Assembly (NCBI GenBank): GCA_944739405.2
Contig: OX123190.2
Location: forward strand, 86,681,086 to 86,745,085
Origin: Euclidia mi
Taxonomy: Eukaryota; Arthropoda; Insecta; Lepidoptera; Erebidae
Direction: 5' to 3'
Length of the DNA stretch: 64,000 bases
Under the pieces are notes generated by a model, which saw only the letters and a program-made list of their open reading frames with translations, was not told where the DNA came from and searched no databases. The position numbers were made by a program, and so were the translations under genes. Below are positions 32,070 through 42,613 of the stretch, piece after piece; the stretch's first letter is position 1, and every line of letters begins with the position of its first letter.

Positions 32070-32220
32070 ACAAAAAGTGTGTAATTTTAGTTTGAACATA
32101 TTAATAAAATATAATAATTACAACGATTTTAATTAATCTACCTACTTCTATATTATTTATCATATTAGTGCTATCCTGACTGATCAGACGTCTTTGATCT
32201 GCCTTGTAGTCCGCTACATA

Positions 32221-32466
32221 ATATTCTACCATGAAATATAATATTCTTTCACATTCACACAACATTATCTGGTCCCAAACTAAGCATATCTTGTACTACG
32301 TACTAGACAATCGATAAACATGCTTATATACTTTTCTGTAAATATATTACATATTATACATAGTACCATCCAGACCAAGACAAACATCCATATTCATGCA
32401 CACAAATGTTTGACTTGAGCGGGAATCAAACCCGCAAGCTTCGGCGTGGCAGTCGGATTACCTACA
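32221..32466 (-). mobile_element. SINE-A copy
   Basis: Same body and tail as 6561-6815. The B box is mutated (GGTTTGATTCC) and the head is truncated near 32466. Confidence 0.7.
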
Positions 32467-33699
32467 ACTCTAAAAAAAACGAGCAGTGTCCAACGTTAGC
32501 GATAGCAAGCAACGTGATATGATGCGACGCAAACAAATTGCCGAAGCCTGCCGTGCCGCATTAGCCAATCTGGTATAATTCGTACAATACATAATCTAAG
32601 TGACAGTTTCTTAGCATCGCATCGCAACGCATCGCTCATTAGTTTATGAATACATTTTTGTCAATAGATTTTATGGCTAAAACGAACAATTAAACACGTG
32701 ATTTTTTTAGTACTGTCTGTCTGGCAAGTCTTTGCAAAGCACTGTCCAGCGTCAACAGCAAAAACTACAATTTCAATATTTTATTTGTTTACTTCTACGG
32801 CTTAAATATATCGACACATACTAAAGTTAGAAATTTGACCAAAAATATTTATCGATAAATCATCATTGCTACGAACAACACTCGGTTTCCTAACTCTATG
32901 TTTTGTCTACTGTTTGCCTACCACGAGGCTGCTATAAGAGCGTGCTGCTAAACCTATCGACAGCTCTTTCTATCATACTGCATGTGCCATTAGAAAGAAG
33001 ATATCAATCATAGCAACCGCTGTTGTTATTTAGTGTTACTTCTATGCCTTAGGTTATATTTCTTTGGTCAATGTAAAATTCATTTGATAAACTTATTAAT
33101 TACAAATACCAAAATTGTAAATAGCAAGTTTAAAATTACATTATTTGAAGACTACAAATATTAGAGTTTCAGTGTAAATATCACGCTTGTAATTAAATGA
33201 ACGTATATTATAAATGTGGAAAAATAAATCGTTATTGACACCAGTTGCTATGCAACGCATGTCATCATAGATTGGTTGCCTAGTACAATATCGTCGTCCT
33301 TGTGTCATTGATGTGTTCATGCAATTATAAGCCTGGTGGTAAACACTTTCAGACCGCGACTGTACAACAAATCCGACTGTTTATTTTGCTGATAAAATAA
33401 TTTTAATAACACTATTATAAGAGCCTAAGTTTTGTTTAGAAAAATACTAGGTATGTATCCAGTTATGTATTGTAAACATAAAATGTGGTTTCCAAGATAT
33501 ACTACTACTATACATACGTAGTACCGTAGTACATTACATACCAACCATTACGCGCCCAATGTGAACTCACAGAAATAGGTATTTATAAGTTAACCGACGA
33601 TTACTCGTAAACTAGTGATATCTACTTAGCCGTGATAGTTTTCCTTTTAAATTCGTGATATGTACTACATTTGTGATTTTTTTCACCTCTTCCAAATTA
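32467..33699. other. Unannotated
   Basis: A pair of loosely inverted GATGCGACGC-like words near 32515-32635 may be an eroded MITE. The rest shows nothing recognisable. Confidence 0.35.
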
Positions 33700-34087
33700 A
33701 TAGTTTAGCCGGCAGAGGGGGGGGGGGGGGGCACACTTGAGCCTAACAATTTTTTTCACTTCAAAGCTTGATATTTGACAAACCAATCACTTGATCGAAA
33801 AATGATTTGAGCAAACTAATAATATTTTTTTAAAACCTATCCAATGATACCCCACATAATGGGGTACTCAACCAAAAAAAATTCAACCCCATTATATATG
33901 TAGGGGAGATACCCTTAAAAAAAAAATCCCTAAATTTTATTCTACAGTTTTGTTGCAATATCTTACGTCTATATTCATGTCAAATATCAGCTTTCTAGCA
34001 CCAGGCGTCTTTTAGCTAGGCTGCGGACGGACAGACGGACATGACGATACTATAAGGGTTCCTTGTGGACTACGGAACCCTAAAAAG
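33700..34087 (+). repeat. AGGGTTCC-type repeat, 3' part
   Basis: Ends with AAGGGTTCCTTGTGGACTAC and GGAACCCTAAAAA, matching the end of the repeat at 15710. The left boundary is uncertain. Confidence 0.5.
33717..33731. repeat. 15-base G run
   Basis: An uninterrupted run of G, the longest in the window. Could form quadruplex structure or be a sequencing-length uncertainty. Confidence 0.9.
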
Positions 34088-34597
34088 TACATGAGACTTG
34101 CTCCCTAATTGTCTACTAGCCGTAGTTGTTGCCGCGTTGCGACAAATGTGTAGGCTTTGGTTTTATCGCGGCTGCGAAAAGGACCTAAATGTTTCGGGTG
34201 TCTCGTGGGTTTTATTCGATATATATCTGTATGTCAATCTTCTGTGCGCGTATTTGTATTATTTGTCATAGAAAGTGTGTTATGAGTTGATGGCCGACCT
34301 TTTTTAGAAACAGAAAGAACGAGTTTGAAACCCACATGTTCGTTTCTGTACACGGATGTACATCCGTGAACATGGCGCTTGCAACAGTGCCGAAATATAG
34401 GTTACTCAAAACAAAGGTACGTGGTATATGTCCTGTAGGAACAGTAAAAAGTAATTATAGTGACCACGAAAGTTTAAATTCCACATGTTCGTGTTTCTAT
34501 TTAAAAAAAAAACTGTGTCAGAAATAACTTCTGTGTCGCGGGGATTTTACAACTATAATATCAATCAACAAAAAGTACACTCGGTCTCGTTTATATT
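34088..34597. other. Unannotated with a perfect 18-bp palindrome
   Basis: CACGGATGTACATCCGTG at 34351-34368 is a perfect palindrome beside a CATGTTCG word repeated at 34335 and about 34484. No gene recognised. Confidence 0.45.
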
Positions 34598-34775
34598 ATA
34601 TTTTTAATTTACCCGTTTTGGCCGATCTCGTGGGAATTTCGGGAAATCCCTTCTTAGTGCACCCCTACGGTCCCCAAGGAACATACATGTCAAATTTCAG
34701 CTTCCTGCGCCCAATAGTTTCGGCTGTATCGTGTCTGTCAGTCAGTCAGTAACGCAAGGATTTTATATATTAAGA
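34598..34775 (-). mobile_element. Helitron (family 1), 3' truncated
   Basis: Matches the TC-end three quarters of the family. The CTAG end is missing. Confidence 0.7.
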
Positions 34776-35274
34776 TTAAGATTATAACAATATTTTTTTT
34801 ATCACAGAGTGTTGTCTTGTGTTGAGCTCGAACACACCATGTTACAGCGTTACACTTACGCTAAATCTTATAATTGATTGCATTCTGAGAACCGCTGATG
34901 CACCAAGCCACAATAAATAACACAAACAGATAAAAGGCGTTAGAAAGAGGTAGGTATTATTCTTTGTACCGCAAACAGAGAAAATGCGTAACAAAATGGT
35001 TGATATTATTCAGTGAAACCGCGAGTTTTTACAAGCGACCGCGGCCGCGAGGCACGGGAACTTGGAACAATGCCACAATGATAATGCCCCGCTTTGAGAC
35101 AAGACTCGGATTAATTAGCCAGCCCTTCGTTATACTGAAAATATGTTTATGAATACAGATTACAAGATAAATTGCTTCACTTTTATATTTTTTAGCTAGA
35201 TACCACTATATTGTTGTATCAAATCGTCAAGTTTTAAAACTGCTAACGGTTAGAGAGACCACTATACTAATATT
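34776..35274. other. Unannotated
   Basis: No feature recognised. Confidence 0.35.
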
Positions 35275-35285
35275 CATACCTATTA

Positions 35286-35684
35286 CATACATACATAACG
35301 TCACGCCTTTTATCTCCGAAGGGGTAGGCAGAGGTGTATTTCTACACCCACTTTTCGCCAAATATACTTAAGTCCCACGCAATAAGGGGCGAGCCTATTG
35401 CCGTACCGGGCACATTTCCTGACTCCGTGCTGCTACTGAGAATTTCGTGACAGAAAAACCCAATAACACTGCCCGACCCAGGAATCGAACCTGGGACCTC
35501 CCGATCCCACGCGCACATTTATGCCGCGAGACCAACGAGGCAGTCGTATAGGGTTTGATGTCGAGTTTTCCGTCTCTAAGCAAAGATGGTATTTGCATCG
35601 TGTTATCCCTTAGTCGCCTCTTACGACACCCACGGGAAGAAAGGGGGTGGTGACACTTGTATTCTATGCCGTCAACCACACGGC
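35286..35684 (-). mobile_element. Dimeric SINE with 11-bp TSD
   Basis: CATACCTATTA at 35275-35285 and 35685-35695 brackets 399 bp, nearly colinear with 26579-26975 and with a more complete 5' head (minus strand GGCCGTGTGGTTGACGGC). Confidence 0.85.
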
Positions 35685-35765
35685 CCATACCTATTAGTAT
35701 TATAATTGCCTAAGCCTTTTGTCCTTCTGTCTTAAGAAATCTGATTTCGAAGAGGCTTTTTTGTT

Positions 35766-36012
35766 ATAGACTCACGCCTGTATCTCCGAAGGCGTAGGCA
35801 GAGGTGTAATATTACACCCACATTTCGCCATGAATTTAAGGTCCCACGTAATAGGGGGCGAGCCTATTGCCGATACCGGGCACATCACCAGACTTCGTGC
35901 TGCTACTGAGAATTCAGAAAAACCCAGTAACACTTGCCCGAACCGGGAATTGAACCCGGGACCTCCGATCAGCAGTCGCATACGCTATCCACTGGATCAC
36001 GGAGGCAGTCTT
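35766..36012 (-). mobile_element. SINE-B, full-length-like
   Basis: Minus strand head CTCCGTGATCCAGTGGATAG with B box GGTTCAATTCC, body CTCAGTAGCAGCACGAAG and tail CTGCCTACGCCTTCGGAG. Confidence 0.8.
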
Positions 36013-37357
36013 CGAAGAAACTGTGCTGTAATATAGCTTACACAACGGAAATACACAAAGGCCACTATATAGTACGTATACCTCTTGTCGCGATAGCCGA
36101 GACTCACTCGGGGGACGCGACACATATTTTATTAATATAGTTACCTGTACGATGTTAGAGATACGATAATTGTTACTTCCTAAATGCATAAGGTTAACTG
36201 GTTTCATACTCTAACCGGATATAACGTCTAGATTATAATCTGTAGGTAGTGACTTCTCTGTGTTTCTTTTGCGTTGCTTCTGTAATACTGAGAAAATAAA
36301 TGCTCGTTAGTATTATTCCGACGAGAATATGTAACATGCTTAAGAGAAAAGAGCTTAAAACATATTCTTACTTGATTTTAATAAAGCTAGTCATCCAAAG
36401 CCCCTTTAACAAATTGTTCACAAAATTAATTTGCCACGCAATCAGTGCCAACAATGTAAGGGAATGCACCAATATATTGCCTATGAGTGCCATCCTGGGC
36501 TTTTTGTAAGAGGAAAATGGCGTGAGGCAACCTGCACATTTGTGTGAAATAGGAAAAACAATTTATGGCAAATTACTCCAGCTGTTCTCGCAAAGTGTGT
36601 TCAGATATTTGGTCCTACGTTAACTTTCAGTAGTTTTCTGTACCTACTCCATATTTAAGGGTATGTGTAAAATATTAGATTATCATGTTATTTGGAACAA
36701 CAGTGTTATATAAAACGGTAAAAATAACTTGAGTGGAAGAATTATATAGATTTGGGTAACATAATAACTGAATCATCTTTTTTCAGTACTTGTTTACTAA
36801 GATAGTTAACCTATTTGCAATTTGCTGGACTCTAGAATGCCTAGCTTTTGCGTAACCATATATGAATTTTAATAAACTACTGTCCAACTAGAAATAATCA
36901 GGCAGTTTACGAGCATTGGCCAACGGACTCATAAAACACGTTAGTTATTGCGCCGCGCTTACAACTAGTCGCGATAACATTACTATATAACTGGGGACAT
37001 CTATCACCCACAAATATGAGAGATCCGGCCTCATTCTGTATTACGTAATATTACTTTTAACAACATGCAGAAGAATATTGAGCGTACGTTAATCTGGGAT
37101 AAGTCTTTGTTTGAATTTTCTATGTAATTCGATCCGAAGACGATGGTAGGAGGAACTGGACGGGTAATGGAAGGACTGGCCTGTGCTGGCACAAAGAAGA
37201 GAGAGGCCTTTGGCCTGAAGCGGGACGCTACAGACTGAAAATAAAAAATGAATAAATTGATCCGTCGTATTAATAACAACCTTTGAGCATGGGAACTTAT
37301 TCTGCACTCCGTGTGAACGGGCGATCTTTAAAGTATAAATAACTACATAACATAATA
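36013..37357. other. Unannotated
   Basis: AT-rich. A short frame near 37137-37249 (TGLCWHKEERGLWPEAGRY) looks protein-like but I cannot place it. Confidence 0.35.
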
Positions 37358-37590
37358 TACTTCACGCCTTTATCCCCAGGGGTAGGTAGAGGTGTATTAC
37401 ACACCCACACTTCGCCAGTAATGTTTCGGTCCAATATAATAGGGGGCGAGCCTATTGCCATCTACCGGGCACGAGCGATAATTAACATTTTTAATACACA
37501 TAACTTCGAAAAGTCAGAGGTGGGTGCCTGGGGTAACTGGGGATCGAACCCGAGACCATCGTCTCGGCAGTCTGTTACGTACACCTCTCT
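37358..37590 (-). mobile_element. SINE-C
   Basis: Shares the AGGCGTGA-type tail with SINE-B but has a different head (minus strand CGAGACGATGGTCTCGGGTT). Colinear with 40466-40696. Confidence 0.7.
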
Positions 37591-37976
37591 CTCTCACCAT
37601 CATTAATAACAAATATTAAGTAACTAGAAGTATGTTTATTTTACTTTAGTATCAAAAGGAAAGTTAACGAGTAGATTTGTGTTTTGAGCTTGTTACCAGC
37701 AATACTCGAGAGAGCTGTAGCTTTGTTTGTGCCAACAATAAATAAACCACCACCGTCGTCGCCACTCAAAACTACCAAACGAATCAATTGAAAACAATAC
37801 TCGTCGTAAACCCTCTATAAAGTATAGATGAAATTTTTTCACAAGCTAACGCGTGGCTCCTTAATATATTTACATTATTATTACACAAAAAAAATTACAT
37901 TATTGAAATATTGAAAAATATTTCAAGTAATGGCAATTCTGCTGTGAAATCTTACCTAATGATCAATTAAGGTATA
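37591..37976. other. Unannotated
   Basis: No feature recognised. Confidence 0.35.
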
Positions 37977-38313
37977 TTAAGGTGGTTTGGGCGCGTGGAG
38001 AGGATGGATGACGAAAGACTGACCAAGCAGATATGTAAGGCAAGTGTGAATGGGACAGGACGAAGGGGAAGATCTAGGCGGACGTTCTTTGACCAGATTG
38101 GAGACATCCTAAAAACAGGACCGGTTAGAAGTACCTTCAGGGTACTTCTAACCGGAAAAGCATGCACTACAACAGAGCATGCATGAGTAATCTGATGGGA
38201 GTGAATGAAGCAAGAGAGATATGTCAAGATCGTTGCAAATGGAACTACGGAACACCTTAGTCTCTTCCTACTCCTCCGGGAAACAGGTGTGAGTCTATGT
38301 ATGTATGTATGAT
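37977..38313 (+). pseudogene. RTE LINE 3' fragment with internal hairpin
   Basis: Encodes the RTE C-terminal end (VERMDDERLTKQIC, then GRRGRSRRTFFDQIGDIL) and ends in GTGAGTCTATGTATGTATG, the RTE tail. Relative to the copy at 59.2-60.9 kb it has about 30 extra bases that are an inverted copy of the preceding bases: 38121-38135 pairs with 38141-38155. The insertion destroys the frame. Confidence 0.75.
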
Positions 38314-40324
38314 CAATTAAACCACAAAGAATTACATTGGTGTCTTGCTGCACAACTATACATGACTAATTATGTATATATAGTTATGATTAAAATGTTT
38401 GTTACGATATCTCGTACTTTTTCTATCGTCGATCGTACGAACAGCTCTGAAATATCCAAACAATAATCTTAACTTTGTTATTAACCACCAGAGTTTATAT
38501 ACTAACTAAAGCTCTGTCAGTTTTGAACTAACAACCTAAGATTAAATTGCAGAATCCTCGCTACGAGTATAGCTGAACATTGTAATTTCTAGATAACTAG
38601 CTCGCGCTAATCAACTTACTTGTAACTGTTACATGCCACTATCGTTGTGCTCCAACTAATCTACGAATAGGAACTCGTGGCGAGTGGCGAGGCTCCGGGA
38701 TTCAAATGGTGCTGATACACTTGAGCATTCACCAGTAATGAGTATTCTTGCGAATGCTACATAACAGAAAAACAAGCGAGTGTGTTTTAGCGATCATCCT
38801 GTTGAGCGCTTCGGCGAGCATTCTAGCGAATGGACAGTAAGTAGTCCATTGAAGTGTAACATATTTTTGGACTTAGCATGCATTTGTCAGAGGACGCAAT
38901 TTTATTTAATATATGTCAATAGAAGGCTACTGTAAAGTTAAATCCAAGTTTGTGGGTTCGCAGCCATTGTCTTGCGGCCACCATCTTAAAAAGAGTAGTA
39001 CAAATGAGTTTCTAGTTTATCTGGCAAACTATTGGCCGTACAGAAAAAAATAAAACATGTTTGGTTGCAAATTAAATTCTCTACAACTTTGGTCCCATGT
39101 CCCCAGCTTTTAGTCGTAAAATGAAAAATAACAAAGTAACAAACAGGAATCGGTTAGTTATAAAAAAATATTGGTTCCAGGAGGGAGAAGATAGGGACTT
39201 GTGGAAGAAGAGTGTTGTGAGTTACAGGCTCATGAAAAAAAGTTATAAAAATACATTTAATATATCTTCCAAAACAAGAACCTGTCTTCCAACTTGCGAC
39301 TCTGCAGTACCATAAGGTCCAATCTCTATCGCTGGGAATCTGAAGTTGGTAGTCTGCCTAGCCAGGGGTAGTGCAATTTGTTCTGCAGTACCAAATTATT
39401 CTGGGGACACCTGCAGGAAAATTTTCAGACATATCAAAATTCATTAAGGAAAATGTTGAATCGTCAATCGGACAAGAGATACGACCCCACAAATTTGGAG
39501 CAAGCTTTACACCTAGCCGTCTCTACACATCTGTTAAATTGCATCCTTTGATAAATGCTACCCCAAATGTAACTATACAATGGACCAAAATTTGCTTCGA
39601 CCTTATAGTGTTCGTTAGCCACTATAAGTAAGGCAGAGATTTATAAAAGAGTTTTGTACATAAAAGTCACAGAGGTTGACATAAGGAAACATTACACAAA
39701 AGTGAGCACAGAAATAGAAAGAAAGCGTCAGAAACAGAACTACGAGAAAAAAGCACGAAAACTTATAATTAATACTGAGCGCCACAACCTTTTTGGTGAT
39801 ACGAGCGTTCGCTAGAAAGATCGTGAACATTTTCGTACAGTTCGGCTTTGTTGCCTTTGATCGTTGTTCAGTTCGACTCAACAAAAGAACAGCGAATGCT
39901 CGCTGTTCTGTTACAAGTGAATGCTCAGGTGTATCACCACCATTATGAGAACGGATCTCATTAATTGTTGTTTGTATTCCCGAGTAATCTGCTATCACAA
40001 TCGACAAAGGAAAACAATGGTTCTGCCTAGCAACAGCTGCTAATTATCATTCATCCTTTATGCTCAAATCTCGCGATTCCTTTGAAAATGCTTTGTAAAG
40101 ATATTTTTGAAGGTCATTAATGAATTATTAATTTCTGCTGAAAGATAAAAGTTGCGTGTATCGTATTTAATGTACACCTTGTAGTCATAAAAATTCATAA
40201 CATTTTCGACCAGCAATTAAGTAACATAAAACGTTGAGCTGTTCAAGGCTCTTGTTAGTTAAATTATTGGTGGTTCATGATGTATTATGAAAACCTGTGA
40301 TATTTTCGACGACGGGAGTGTAAA
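38314..40324. other. Unannotated, one unplaced ORF
   Basis: An 86-codon frame at 39371-39631 (plus; GTG first codon) reads protein-like (KFSDISKFIKENVESS) but has no ATG start and no family I recognise. The remainder shows nothing. Confidence 0.35.
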
Positions 40325-40800
40325 CGACGGCTATTTCGAAGGTCGCCGGTCTGATTCCCGCTCAAGACAAACATTTGTGTTCATGAACATGGCTGTTTGT
40401 CTTGGTCTGGGTGTTCCTATGTAAATTAAGTATATTAAAAAAGTTAAATAAAAGATAATAAAAAAGTGGTGTACGTAACGGACTGTCGAGACGATGGTCT
40501 CGGGTTCGATACCCAGTTACCCCGGGCACACACCTCTGACTTGTCGAAGTTATGTGTGTATTAAAAATGTTAATTATCGCTCGCTTAACAACGTGCCCGG
40601 TAGATGGCAATATGCTTGCCCCTATTACATTGGGTTATGTTTTGGTTGTACCTTTGCCTACCCCTTCGGGGATAAAGGCGTGACCTTCTGTTATGTTAAA
40701 AAAGTACCTACATGTGTTTATCCACCGTCTAGTGCCCAAAGTACAAGCTCTGCTTAGTTTGGGACTAGATGGAGTTGTGTGTATGTGGCAGTACAATATA
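40325..40800 (+). mobile_element. SINE-A split by a SINE-C
   Basis: The head and first body part (40325-40465) and the tail with AGCTCTGCTTAGTTTGGGAC (40697-40800) are separated by a complete SINE-C, so SINE-C inserted later. Confidence 0.75.
40466..40696 (+). mobile_element. SINE-C nested in SINE-A
   Basis: Head with GGTCTCGGGTTCGATACCC, body GTGCCCGGTAGATGGCAATA and tail CCTACCCCTTCGGGGATAAA. Confidence 0.75.
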
Positions 40801-41329
40801 TTAATATTACATATATTTTGTCGGCAGCTGCTGGCGGTCACTGGTTGAGGAGGAAAGAGGCGGCGCGCGCGAAGAGAGGCCACAGTCGACAGGGCACACA
40901 CAGAATCAGGACAAGAAGACAGATCGGTGAGACAATGGATGCTATTTTTTGGGTGCTTTGAGGATAACAAGAAATAAACATTGTTGCGGAGATGGGATTT
41001 CATCTCGAATATTCATCATGTTGCGGAGGCATTGAGCGGTTTATGCAGATTCCCTAGTTTATGCCGAAGTTACGAGCAACCGAGATTTACGTCAGACTAG
41101 AATTACTTACATGACGGGTTTTTATACATTCGCTGGAAACTTCTGAAAGCTTAGTCAAGTAAATTTGTGGAAAGTTTTTTTGGGCGGTAGGTGTCAAAAA
41201 GTTAACAGCTGATAAAAATTATCAAGTTTTTATTTAATTAATTTATAGTATAATAGTGAGTTTAAATTGTTGTATTATCTCAGAAAATACAGTACTTACA
41301 TGAACAGCATTGTTTATGTATGTAATAAA
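40801..41329. other. Unannotated, leads into LINE 5' UTR
   Basis: A GC-richer patch at about 40815-40920 is not recognised. The 5' boundary of the LINE is unknown and may lie inside this stretch. Confidence 0.35.
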
Positions 41330-41415
41330 CATCCAGTAAACTACACCACCTGCCAGCACTTACATACTCACTTCCATTCTTCACAACACTCATAGAAAAG
41401 CACTGCAAAACAAAG

Positions 41416-42153
41416 ATGTCACAACTTGCTGATATTAAAAAGGCTCAGGACAGTCTTGAGGAGTCCTTCTCAAAGAGGATGGCAGAGCTTGAGGCACAGC
41501 TGCAAGTTGCGGGCCCAGCAAAGGAAACTGTTGCAAAAGTAGCCGACGAGTTCCGAACCTTTAGAGAACTGATGTTTTCAATGCTTAGCCTTCTGCGCAA
41601 ACAGGTGAATGAATGTTGCTATAGTATCGATGCAATAGAGACTAGGCACAGGCGCAAGGCTCTTGTGTTTCTTGGGGTGCCAGAAGATGAGAAAGAGGAC
41701 TGCAGGGCTTCAGTTCTTAACATTGTTCACCGTCTGGAGCTTTCCACCGTGGCGGCACCTGACATCAATGTTTGTCACAGAATTGGATCGCCTAAGAAGG
41801 ATCACCAGCGACCAATATTGGCCTGGTTTACTAATGGAGATGCCAGAACAGCAGTTTGGAAGGCCAAGACCAAACTTAAGGGTACAGCTATATCGGTCAA
41901 GGAGTTCCTGACGAAACCACGGCAGGCTATATTCACAAAGGCTCGACAACACTTCGGGATGCGGGCATGTTGGACCCAGGACGGCGTCATCGTGGCTAAG
42001 GCATCCGATGGTAGCCGCCTTAAGATTACCACCATGGAGCAGCTAAACTCCGTGATGCTGAAGCACTCCGGGGCTGCAAGCGGATTATCTTCGGCAAACA
42101 GGAGCGACACTGCGAGTGGTACGTCCAACACAAGCGCTAAACTGCGTAAATAA
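41416..42153 (+). CDS. LINE ORF1 protein
   Basis: 245 residues, ATG in context AAAGATG, uninterrupted. A short coiled coil (residues about 5-35) precedes an RRM-like and C-terminal region similar to L1-type ORF1 proteins: RRKALVFLGVPEDEKED (about 75-91), INVCHRIGSP, RPILAWFTNGDARTAVWKAK and FTKARQHFGMRACW. The tail is Ser/Ala-rich. Such proteins bind the LINE RNA as trimers and help it reach the target. No zinc knuckle is present. The ORF lies 460 bp upstream of ORF2 and is intact, whereas ORF2 is not. Confidence 0.8.
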   Translation: MSQLADIKKAQDSLEESFSKRMAELEAQLQVAGPAKETVAKVADEFRTFRELMFSMLSLLRKQVNECCYSIDAIETRHRRKALVFLGVPEDEKEDCRASVLNIVHRLELSTVAAPDINVCHRIGSPKKDHQRPILAWFTNGDARTAVWKAKTKLKGTAISVKEFLTKPRQAIFTKARQHFGMRACWTQDGVIVAKASDGSRLKITTMEQLNSVMLKHSGAASGLSSANRSDTASGTSNTSAKLRK

Positions 42154-42613
42154 TCAATCGTTCTAGATTCGCTCTTATTTCATATGGACTTCAACGTTAG
42201 TTACAATCATTTACGCATGTATTCAAGATAATCTTAATATTGATTTGTTTACATTAGCTCTTAGCCACCGTTACCTACAATATTATGTATAATTAGTAAA
42301 CCTAAACCATGTTACCCACATTTATTTAGTCACATTTATTGCGTTTGCTAATTTGTTTATTTTGCTGTATTGACAAGTCTGACATCAGCTGTCAAATTGA
42401 CATTGACGTGAAACTTCTGCCTTATGCGTTCGGAAACATTATTGCTTTGGTTTTTTTTTTTCGTTTTGCTTGTGTGAGCTGGCGGGTGGTGCAGAGATGT
42501 CTAATATTCATTAATATATTTTATTCTTGCATTTTTTTTTTAAACAATTAGGTATATATTATTTAGTATATTAGTATTTATTATAATTTTATATATTTTG
42601 TATTATTTATTTT

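Noticed and set aside
33717..33731. G run as possible quadruplex regulator
   Set aside because: A single run with no neighbouring G tracts. More likely a homopolymer in a repeat, and its length may be a sequencing estimate.
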